In this document: piece by piece, positions 26,580-33,020 of the stretch | Layout of the letters: each line of letters starts with the position of its first letter | Position numbering within the stretch: the stretch's first letter is position 1 | Assembly (NCBI GenBank): GCA_031275325.1 | Contig: JAISOX010000137.1 | Location: forward strand, 1 to 40,916 | Direction: 5' to 3' | Length of the DNA: 40,916 nucleotides | Source: Treponema sp. | GTDB lineage: Bacteria > Spirochaetota > Spirochaetia > Treponematales > Breznakiellaceae | Notes under the pieces: model-generated | What the model was told of the DNA's origin: nothing | What the model saw: only the letters and a program-made list of their open reading frames with translations | The model's database searches: none | Program-made: the position numbers and the translations under genes

Positions 26580-27152
26580 TCAGTTCGAAAAAACCATATG
26601 CTCGATCACAATTTTTATCCCGATGATGATAAGAACCGCCCCTCCGGTGAATTCCGCCTTTGATTTAAACCGTGTTCCAAAGATATTGCCGATGATTACC
26701 CCTCCCATTGCTATAAAAAATGTAACCGGGCCGGTTATTGCTATTGCCATATAGATATTGACCTTAAAGAAGGCAAAAGTCGTACCCACAGCCAGCGCGT
26801 CAATGCTGGTGGCAACGGCTAAAATTAGCATTTTTATACATCCAAAAGAGCTTTTATCATGTTTTTCCTTCCCGTCTTTCTTTGAGAAACTGTCCCTTAT
26901 CATGTTCCCGCCGATACATCCAAGCAGAGCAAAAGCAATCCAGTGATCCAGATCCTCAAATTTACTCACAAAAAATACACCAGCGAAATATCCAACCGCG
27001 GGCATGAGGGACTGAAAAAAACCAAAATATAAGCCGGGAATCATTATCTCCGTCAGCTTTGGTTTTTTTACGGATAAACCCAAGGTGATTGACACGGCGA
27101 ATGCGTCCATTGCCAAGCAGACGGCAATAATGACAATTTCGAGTAAACTCAT
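26580..27152 (-). CDS. mntP: Manganese efflux pump MntP
   Basis: Six-helix inner-membrane exporter that removes excess Mn2+ from the cytoplasm. At 190 residues it is the normal family length. The two internally repeated halves each carry the conserved acidic motif: LAMDAFAVSITLGL with Asp16, and ATSIDALAVGTTFAF with Asp118. The cytoplasmic loop between them (RDSFSKKDGKEKHDKSS) is hydrophilic, as usual. The start ATG is preceded by GAGAGGTGCGTTATT on the coding strand. The assignment is strongly supported by an upstream yybP-ykoY-type Mn2+ riboswitch with a terminator, so the gene should be induced by Mn2+. Between the terminator and the start lies a 23-bp tandem array. It is followed by two gene relics. 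Confidence 0.95.
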   Translation of the reverse strand: MSLLEIVIIAVCLAMDAFAVSITLGLSVKKPKLTEIMIPGLYFGFFQSLMPAVGYFAGVFFVSKFEDLDHWIAFALLGCIGGNMIRDSFSKKDGKEKHDKSSFGCIKMLILAVATSIDALAVGTTFAFFKVNIYMAIAITGPVTFFIAMGGVIIGNIFGTRFKSKAEFTGGAVLIIIGIKIVIEHMVFSN

Positions 27153-27192
27153 AATAACGCACCTCTCTCTGTATTATTTGATGCAGTTCCAA

Positions 27193-27307
27193 CTGGAATT
27201 ACCTTCAATTCCTTCCTGGAATTACCTTCAATTCCTTCCTAGAATTATCTTCAATTCCTTCCTAGAATTACCTTCAATTCCTTCCTAGAATTGCCCTCAA
27301 TTCTTTA
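27193..27307 (-). repeat. 23-bp tandem array in the mntP leader, five units
   Basis: CTGGAATT or CTAGAATT recurs at 27193, 27216, 27239, 27262 and 27285, exactly 23 bp apart. Each full unit carries AATT-type inverted arms (GGAATT, six bases, AATTCC) plus a short TTCCT spacer; later units have AGAATT for the left arm. On the mntP mRNA it lies between the riboswitch terminator and the ribosome binding site, so it would form a row of small hairpins with purine-rich linkers containing AGGAAGG. Confidence 0.88.
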
Positions 27308-27339
27308 ACTGCCGGATTTTGGAACCATCTCATTTGACT

Positions 27340-27396
27340 AAAAAAAAGACTTTCAACACAATTCTCCCTAAAAAGGAAAAACCATGTTAAAAGTCT
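27340..27396 (-). terminator. Riboswitch-controlled intrinsic terminator of mntP
   Basis: Minus strand: AGACTTTTAACA (plus 27385-27396) pairs with TGTTGAAAGTCT (27347-27358), one G-T wobble, and is followed by eight T (27340-27347). The 5' arm is also the 3' strand of the riboswitch closing helix, so the two structures are mutually exclusive. Confidence 0.85.
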
Positions 27397-27478
27397 CGTT
27401 ATCCCCAAGGGATTCAAAACCAGGCGGATGTATCCGCCAGTATGTTGATTTTGAAGTTTACAACTACTCCCTTCTAAC
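27385..27478 (-). promoter_or_regulatory. yybP-ykoY (Mn2+) riboswitch aptamer
   Basis: Read on the minus strand, it has the family landmarks in order: AAGGGAGTAG, the ATCAACATACTGG segment leading into hairpin GGCGGA/TCCGCC, the stem TTCAAAA/TTTTGAA, the ATCCC/GGGAT hairpin, and GGGGATAACGAGACTTTT. The closing helix is GTTAGAAG (from 27478) with CTTTTAAC. Mn2+ binding would hold this helix and free mntP from termination. Family knowledge: yybP-ykoY RNAs sense Mn2+ and commonly precede mntP genes. Confidence 0.92.
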
Positions 27479-27484
27479 TTTTTT

Positions 27485-27514
27485 ATAGTATCATAATCTT
27501 CGCTCTTGTGCCAA
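27485..27514 (-). promoter_or_regulatory. Promoter of the mntP riboswitch transcript
   Basis: Minus strand TTGGCA (plus 27509-27514) with GATACT at 27487-27492 (16-base spacer) or TACTAT at 27485-27490 (18). Either would start transcription at about 27478-27480, right at the first base of the aptamer closing helix, which supports it. It fits in the 50 bases after the nikE stop. Confidence 0.6.
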
Positions 27515-27528
27515 TGGCTTTTCCCCCC

Positions 27529-28329
27529 TTACGCGCTCTGCGGCTCGGCTGGTAAAACCGCAGCGGCTAGATCCATGAATACCGGGTCTGAAGGGGTTTC
27601 AGTTTTTTCCGGGCAGGACAGATCTTCTATGCGGGATGTTATACATCCGCCCTGCATTACTGCAAGGGAATCGCATATTTTGAGGAGTACCCGCAGATCA
27701 TGGGAGATAAAAAGAAAAGCCGCTCCGCTCTCTTTTTTGAGTTCCCGAATAAGATCCAGTACCAGACTTTGATTAAGCATATCCAGCGCGCTTACCGCTT
27801 CATCCAACACGATAAATTCAGGCTTAAGCGCCATGGCGCGGGCTATGCAGATACGCTGGAGTTCACCGCCGGAAAACTGCGAGGGCAGTTTATCCATTGC
27901 GCCGCTGTCGATGCCGACCCGGACCAGAAGTTCCCGCGCCCGGGAACGGAGGTCTTCCCTGGACGGATTTTCCAGGTACGAAAGGGGCTCCGTAACGATT
28001 TCCCATGCGCGAAAACGCGGGTTTACCGCCCCCTGGGAGTTTTGAAAAACAACCTGCGCGTTCCGTCTAAAAACACGGTACGCCTCCTTATCCATCTTCC
28101 AAATATCATTGCCCTTGTAAAAAACGCCGCCTTCGCTTTTTTCAAGCCCCAGAACAATGCGGGCGGTGGTACTTTTTCCGCAGCCCGATTCGCCCAAAAG
28201 GCCCAGACACTGTCCGCGGTATATCGAGAGATCTATCCCGTGCAGGATTTCAACATTCCGGCTTTTTCTAAAAAGTTTCCCCTGCCGATAGGATTTCCGT
28301 ATATCCCTCAGTTCGATAAGTGTCGTCAT
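27529..28329 (-). CDS. nikE: Nickel ABC transporter ATP-binding protein NikE
   Basis: A 266-residue ATPase of the dipeptide/nickel family that works with NikD on the inner membrane. Walker A is LGLLGESGCGKSTTARIVLG, the signature FSGGELQRICIARAMAL, and Walker B FIVLDEAVSALDML, with ISHDLRVLL for the switch. It has the short NikE/OppF-type ending without a long C-terminal zinc motif. Its start overlaps nikD by four bases. It is the last gene of a five-gene operon whose binding protein clearly resembles NikA, which is the main reason for choosing nickel over peptide. Confidence 0.88.
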   Translation of the reverse strand: MTTLIELRDIRKSYRQGKLFRKSRNVEILHGIDLSIYRGQCLGLLGESGCGKSTTARIVLGLEKSEGGVFYKGNDIWKMDKEAYRVFRRNAQVVFQNSQGAVNPRFRAWEIVTEPLSYLENPSREDLRSRARELLVRVGIDSGAMDKLPSQFSGGELQRICIARAMALKPEFIVLDEAVSALDMLNQSLVLDLIRELKKESGAAFLFISHDLRVLLKICDSLAVMQGGCITSRIEDLSCPEKTETPSDPVFMDLAAAVLPAEPQSA

Positions 28330-29174
28330 ACCCCTAGTAACTCCTTTATGCTTCTAAAGCGTTCCGTATACAACCCGCGATGAGATGAAAGCAGGATCCG
28401 CGCATAGTCGCTTTTTGGATTATCAAAAAAATCTTTCACGTCTCCGGATTCCACAATTTTCCCGTGTTTCATCAACGCTATCCTTTGGGCAAGACTTGCG
28501 GCTACCCCGAAATCATGGGTGATCAACAGGATGGCGCAGTCATTTTTTTTCGAATAGTCCTTAAGCAGGGTGAGTATTTTTTTCTGGGAAACAAGATCCA
28601 GATCGGTGGTTGCTTCGTCGGCGATAATAAGCGGCGGATGTGATAGAAGGGCGATTGCCAGCATCACCCGCTGCAACATACCGCCGCTCATCTGAAAGGG
28701 GTACAAATCGAGGATCGCCGAAGGATCGCCAAAACCCAGTTCCCTCAGCGCATCCGCCGCGGTACGCCGGGAATTTTTTCCATCGTATCCGTGAGAGACC
28801 AGGGTCTCCGAAAAATGGGAAAAAATAGTAAACACCGGGTCAAAGGCGCTCATGGGATTCTGCATCACGATACTGACCCGTTCGTTCCGTATTCTGCGAT
28901 ACGCTTCGGAACTCCACCCCGCGGTATCTTCCCCCATGATATTGATGCGTCCTGCGGTTTTATGTACCCCCGCGGGAAGCAGCCCCATCACCGAGGAAAC
29001 CGTCATTGTTTTGCCGCAGCCTGATTCACCGACAAGGGCAAGGATTTCTCCCCGGCCTAGGGTAACGGATACGCCGTCAACCAGGGGTTTTCCAGATGGA
29101 TGGGCATGTATCTTGAGATGCTCAATTTCCAGTGCAAATGCCTCTCCACCCGCCCTGGTATCATTCGTCATCAA
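28326..29174 (-). CDS. nikD: Nickel ABC transporter ATP-binding protein NikD
   Basis: A 282-residue ATPase of the OppD/NikD type. Walker A LVGESGCGKTMTVSSVMG, signature MSGGMLQRVMLAIALLS, Walker B LIIADEATTDLDLVSQ, and switch ITHDFGVAASLAQ. The MSGGMLQRVMIA-type signature (rather than FSGGMRQR) is characteristic of NikD. It overlaps nikC and nikE by four bases at each end, so all components are translationally coupled. It energises import of nickel, or a nickel complex, by NikBC. Confidence 0.88.
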   Translation of the reverse strand: MMTNDTRAGGEAFALEIEHLKIHAHPSGKPLVDGVSVTLGRGEILALVGESGCGKTMTVSSVMGLLPAGVHKTAGRINIMGEDTAGWSSEAYRRIRNERVSIVMQNPMSAFDPVFTIFSHFSETLVSHGYDGKNSRRTAADALRELGFGDPSAILDLYPFQMSGGMLQRVMLAIALLSHPPLIIADEATTDLDLVSQKKILTLLKDYSKKNDCAILLITHDFGVAASLAQRIALMKHGKIVESGDVKDFFDNPKSDYARILLSSHRGLYTERFRSIKELLGV

Positions 29175-30061
29175 CAGCCTCCTTCGTCATGCACCAGCGC
29201 AGGGTCAAGTTTATCCCGGAGGTAATCCCCCGGAATGTTAAAGGCCAGGACCGTGAGGAAAATCATCATCCCCGGAATCACCGCCAACTGCGGGTTTGTC
29301 CAAATTTGCTGGCGGGCGTCATTTATCATACAGCCCCATTCCGGGGACGGCGGTTGTATCCCAAGCCCCAGGAAGGAGAGACCGGAAACGTGGAGCATCA
29401 TGTGCCCCAGATCCAGGGTCGCCAGGATGAAGAGCTGCGTAAAAACCGGCTGGGCGATGTGGCGGACAAAGATACGAAACCTGCCGCCCCCCGCTGCCCG
29501 GGCCGCCAGGATGTAGTCCCGGTTTTTCAGGTTGAGTACCATGCCCCGGACAATACGGGCGTACCATGCCCAGTGGGTGAGCACGATAGCGAGAATCACA
29601 TTGGTCATTCCGGTACCGAAGATGCCGATTAGGAAAAGCGCCAGAATAAACGTGGGAAAGGTCATAAAAGCCTCGCAGACCCGCATGATAAGGGTATCCA
29701 CGGCGCCTCCCGCGAAACCGGACAGCGCCCCCAGGGTGAAACCCGCAGCCATGATCAGCACGGCGATAAAGGCCACCGAGCCCAGGGAGGTGCGGGTCCC
29801 CCAGATGAGCCGGGAGAGCAGATCCCGCCCCAGATGGTCTGTCCCCAAGAGGTGATCAAAATCCGGGGAGGCAAGGCGATGCTCCACATCTATCGCGTAG
29901 GGGTCCCGGGGTGATATGAGCGGTGCGGCCGCTGCCGTAAAAACAAGCAGGACAAGGACAACCCGGGAAACAAAAAGGGGCGCCGGTACATGTACAGCCG
30001 TTTTTATATAATCACCGATGACGCCTGCATATCTGCCGAAACGTGGGCCGCTGTCATGCAT
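29171..30061 (-). CDS. nikC: Nickel ABC transporter permease NikC
   Basis: A 296-residue inner-membrane permease of the OppC/DppC/NikC family. The ATG at 30061 is chosen because GGAGGA lies seven bases upstream; the longer frame from 30142 overlaps nikB too far. Seen: the ISPRDPYAIDVEHRLASPDFDHLLGTDHLGRDLLSRLIWG motif split over the N-terminal periplasmic segment, five to six membrane helices, and the ATPase-contact region ILAARAAGGGRFRIFVRHI. The HxLGTDxLGRD motif is a family signature. It overlaps nikB by eight bases and nikD by four. Confidence 0.88.
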   Translation of the reverse strand: MHDSGPRFGRYAGVIGDYIKTAVHVPAPLFVSRVVLVLLVFTAAAAPLISPRDPYAIDVEHRLASPDFDHLLGTDHLGRDLLSRLIWGTRTSLGSVAFIAVLIMAAGFTLGALSGFAGGAVDTLIMRVCEAFMTFPTFILALFLIGIFGTGMTNVILAIVLTHWAWYARIVRGMVLNLKNRDYILAARAAGGGRFRIFVRHIAQPVFTQLFILATLDLGHMMLHVSGLSFLGLGIQPPSPEWGCMINDARQQIWTNPQLAVIPGMMIFLTVLAFNIPGDYLRDKLDPALVHDEGGC

Positions 30062-31007
30062 GGGAAATTCCTCCTTCTCCAAAACGGATCCTCGGGTCCA
30101 GCGCAGCGTATAGGATGTCGATAACAAGATTACACAGCACAAATATCACCGTCATCATCAGAATGAAGCACTGCATCACCGGAAAATCCCGGTTGTAGAT
30201 GGCGGAGACTGCATATCGTCCAACGCCGGGCCACGCGAATATTACTTCGGCCACCACCGCGCCGCCGAGGATTTCCCCCAGATGCATACCCATAGCGGTA
30301 AGGACCGGGATGAAAGAATTCTTCAAGACATGGCGCCGGGTGATAAGGGACTCGCGGACGCCGCGGAACCGCGCGTAAGACACATAGCGGGTGTGCATCT
30401 GTTCCAGCATATTGCCCCGCAGCAAGCGGGCATTGATGCAGGTTGACATCAGCGCGACAGAAAAGGCCGGCATCAGCACATGACGCAGCCCTCCCATGCC
30501 GAGCGCAGGCAGCCACTTCAGCTTCATCGCAAACAAAAATATCATCAGGAAGGCAAACCAGAAACTCGGCAGCGAAACCCCGATATAGGACAGGGCGCGC
30601 AGGAGGTTATCCGGCCATTTTCCGTGATACTTCGCGGCAGCCATGCCCGCCGGCAGGCTCAGGACCATCATAAGAAGGATCGAGACCGCGGCCAGGTACA
30701 GGGTATTGGGGAGATAATGCAGCAGGTGTTTGGTTACCGGCGCCTTGGTTACATAAGAGATGCCGAAATCCAGCCGGACGGCCCGGGAAATCCAGTTGAT
30801 ATACTGGATGACAAGTGATTTGTCGAGACCCAATTCGCGTCGCGCGTTTTCCAATGCAGCGTCCGTGGGCGGTATGTTTGAGAGGCGCAGATAACTCATG
30901 GCCGGGTCGTTAGGCCCGGAATGAAGCAGTGCAAATACCACCAGGGACACGATGAAAAGCATGGGAATCAACATCAAAACACGCTTGATAATGAACTTTT
31001 TCATCAA
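30054..31007 (-). CDS. nikB: Nickel ABC transporter permease NikB
   Basis: A 317-residue inner-membrane permease of the OppB/DppB/NikB family with six membrane helices. It begins MMKKFIIKRVLMLIPMLFIVSLVVFALLHSGP (split here by length), the standard first helix, then DPAMSYLR, the ELGLDKSLVIQYINW loop, and the late contact loop RFRGVRESLITRRHVLKNSFIPV. AEVIFAWPGVGRYAVSAIYNRDFPV at the end is the strongly conserved family motif. It starts directly after the nikA stop and overlaps nikC by eight bases. Confidence 0.88.
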   Translation of the reverse strand: MMKKFIIKRVLMLIPMLFIVSLVVFALLHSGPNDPAMSYLRLSNIPPTDAALENARRELGLDKSLVIQYINWISRAVRLDFGISYVTKAPVTKHLLHYLPNTLYLAAVSILLMMVLSLPAGMAAAKYHGKWPDNLLRALSYIGVSLPSFWFAFLMIFLFAMKLKWLPALGMGGLRHVLMPAFSVALMSTCINARLLRGNMLEQMHTRYVSYARFRGVRESLITRRHVLKNSFIPVLTAMGMHLGEILGGAVVAEVIFAWPGVGRYAVSAIYNRDFPVMQCFILMMTVIFVLCNLVIDILYAALDPRIRFGEGGISHA

Positions 31008-32639
31008 TTACTCCAGGCTTATCGCGGAAAACGGAATATAGTATCGGTCGGGGCCGAACCCCACGTTTGAAAGTTCCGCTGTCCTGTGAACCTCGAACAT
31101 CGTGTTGTAAAAGAGGGGCAGGTATACCGCCTGTTCGTGCAGGGTGGTTAGAATATCCTTGTAAAGCGCGGCCCGCTCGGTAACATCGGTGGTAACGAAC
31201 ACCCGACGGATATGGTCATCAAGCTGCTTTTTCATCGGCAACCCTAGCTGCGCCATGTAATCGGCATGGGAAGGCACCAGCATCGACGAGACCATCGCGT
31301 GGGGCTCGTAAGGCGGCCCCCAGGTATCGCTGAATATCATGCCGAAATCGCCTGATTTCTGCCTTGCGTAAAACGAATCCTGCTCTTCGCCAAGCAAATT
31401 TAAAGAGACCCCGAGTTTTAGGGCCTGCCCCTGCAGCACCTCGGCGATGGATTTTTCCGCCGCGTTGTTTCCGACAAAACAAAAGTCTATTTCCAGGGGG
31501 ACGCCGTTTTTTTCGCGTATATTTTTGCCTGCCGGAAGCGTCCAGCCCGCCTTGTCCAAAAGTTCCGCTGCCTTTCCCGCATCGTAGGGGTATGGGGACA
31601 GCCCTACATCGCAGTAGGGAATACCGGGATCAAAGTAAAAATCCGCCGGTATCTGCGTACCGAGGGTTATACCCCGTATTATTTCCGCCTTATGGGTAAG
31701 GTGCTGGAGCGCCTGCCGTACCGCCAGTTCCGCGGTAGGGCCTTTAGCCGAATTCAGCGCGATAGTCGTGGTTCCCTGCGGGCCTGAAATCGCGGCAGTA
31801 ACTCCTTGGCTGTTCTGCAGGCGGTTAAACGTATCGTAGTTTATCTGCCCCATGCCGTAGATAAAATTGATGTCGCCGGATTCGAAGGCAAGCGCCCGGG
31901 TAACCGGATCGGGAATCACTTTGACCAGCACTTTTGCCGGCTTTGGCTTTCCGCCCCAGTATGCATCGTTGCGCTCGAACAGGTCGTATTCGCCGAGTTT
32001 TGTTTCTACCAGCTTCCATGGGCCGGTTCCTATGGGGCTTTTTATGCCCTTTGACGTGTCGCCCTCATCAGGAAACGCTTTGGGGCTTAAAAACCTGAAT
32101 GGACGCGGCAGAGCAAGATCGTCAAGGCACGGATAGTAGGGCGAATTCAGCGTCAGCCGGAAGTCGTAGGGTCCAGCCGCCTCGAACTTTTCTATTTTAC
32201 CGATAATGCCGAGCCAGTCATGGCGGGCCGCATTGTCCATAACCGTCTTAAAATTGAGGATGACAGCATCGGCGTTGAACGGCTCGCCATCGGTAAATTT
32301 CACATCCTCGCGAAGGTGGAAGGTGTACACCGTCCCGTCCGGCGAAATATCCCAGCTTTCGGCAAGGGCCGGGCCTATAGTACCATCGTCATTTAACTGA
32401 ACGAGGGCCTCGTACAACATAACCTGAGCAAACATCTGGCTCGGGGAATACATGTGCGGATTCAGCGGCCCTACATTGCTTGGGTGAGAATAGATAATCG
32501 CGCCGGTCCCCGGTTCTCCCCCGGTTTGGCCCGCCGGGGCTTTGTTACAGGAAAGAAGAACGAATGCAAGAATTACGGCAAAGAACGCCGCTCCGAATAT
32601 TCCGGAAATCTTTTGTTTCCGGCAATTATCGTATTTCAT
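31008..32639 (-). CDS. nikA: Nickel-binding lipoprotein NikA
   Basis: Periplasmic binding protein of the nickel importer, 543 residues (E. coli NikA about 524). The ATG at 32639 is chosen because GGGAGG lies six bases upstream; a longer frame would begin at 32744 without one. A lipoprotein signal ends LLSC with Cys31. NikA-like landmarks: YEALVQLNDDGTIGPALAES, DVKFTDGEPFNADAV, LALPRPFRFLSPKAF, IGTGPWKLVE, VIPDPVTRALAFESGDI, AGWTLPAGKNIREKNG, SFYARQKSGDFGMIF, and VPSHADYMAQLGL, whose His matches the nickel-site region of E. coli NikA. These blocks are far closer to NikA than to peptide-binding OppA/DppA as I know them. The chemical form of nickel bound is unknown. Confidence 0.9.
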   Translation of the reverse strand: MKYDNCRKQKISGIFGAAFFAVILAFVLLSCNKAPAGQTGGEPGTGAIIYSHPSNVGPLNPHMYSPSQMFAQVMLYEALVQLNDDGTIGPALAESWDISPDGTVYTFHLREDVKFTDGEPFNADAVILNFKTVMDNAARHDWLGIIGKIEKFEAAGPYDFRLTLNSPYYPCLDDLALPRPFRFLSPKAFPDEGDTSKGIKSPIGTGPWKLVETKLGEYDLFERNDAYWGGKPKPAKVLVKVIPDPVTRALAFESGDINFIYGMGQINYDTFNRLQNSQGVTAAISGPQGTTTIALNSAKGPTAELAVRQALQHLTHKAEIIRGITLGTQIPADFYFDPGIPYCDVGLSPYPYDAGKAAELLDKAGWTLPAGKNIREKNGVPLEIDFCFVGNNAAEKSIAEVLQGQALKLGVSLNLLGEEQDSFYARQKSGDFGMIFSDTWGPPYEPHAMVSSMLVPSHADYMAQLGLPMKKQLDDHIRRVFVTTDVTERAALYKDILTTLHEQAVYLPLFYNTMFEVHRTAELSNVGFGPDRYYIPFSAISLE

Positions 32640-32697
32640 AGAAAACCTCCCAAAAATTACCCTCACAGGGGATAGGAACAGAAATCCCGGACAAAGA

Positions 32698-32725
32698 CTT
32701 TTATAGATTTCAAAAAATAAGTCAA
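32698..32725 (-). promoter_or_regulatory. Likely nik operon promoter
   Basis: Minus strand TTGACT (plus 32720-32725), 16 bases, TAAAAG (32698-32703). The leader to the nikA start is about 55 bases and includes GGGAT/ATCCC and CCC/GGG stems. No NikR half-sites (GTATGA/TCATAC spaced 16) are seen, and the leader does not look like a NiCo riboswitch. Confidence 0.5.
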
Positions 32726-32754
32726 CTCCGGGGCATCCCTTCATGGGAAGTTTC

Positions 32755-32842
32755 AGCAGATAAGAAAAGACAGTTCAGCACCCCGTACCCCTTCTTGGGA
32801 TACATGAGGGCCACAATCGGCTTCAGCCACTGCCGTTTACGT
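32755..32842 (-). pseudogene. Short coding-like relic, unidentified
   Basis: Minus strand reads RKRQWLKPIVALMYPKKGYG followed by VLNCLFL, with clear protein-like composition and no start. It probably is a mobile-element scrap, but I cannot name the family. Confidence 0.25.
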
Positions 32843-32844
32843 TT

Positions 32845-32874
32845 AAAAAACGGCCTCTTCTATTAAGGAGGCCG
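32845..32874 (-). terminator. Intrinsic terminator downstream of zntA
   Basis: Minus strand: CGGCCTC pairs with GAGGCCG (plus 32851-32857 and 32868-32874) around a loop of about ten bases, followed by six T (32845-32850). It is positioned about 150 bases past the zntA stop and upstream of the nik promoter. Confidence 0.8.
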
Positions 32875-33020
32875 CAGGGGGAAGGGTAAAAATTTCTCAT
32901 AATTCATAAAAAATCCTAAATTTCTTACAATAATTTGTCAAGTCGAATTGAGTAATTTCTTACAATTTTTTTGAAAAAAACAGGACAGTTCCCCTTTCAT
33001 GCTTCAGCGAGGCTCCCCAA

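Noticed and set aside
32640-32700. NikR operator or NiCo riboswitch in the nik leader
   Set aside because: No spaced GTATGA/TCATAC half-sites and no four-way-junction landmarks; only simple small stems are visible.
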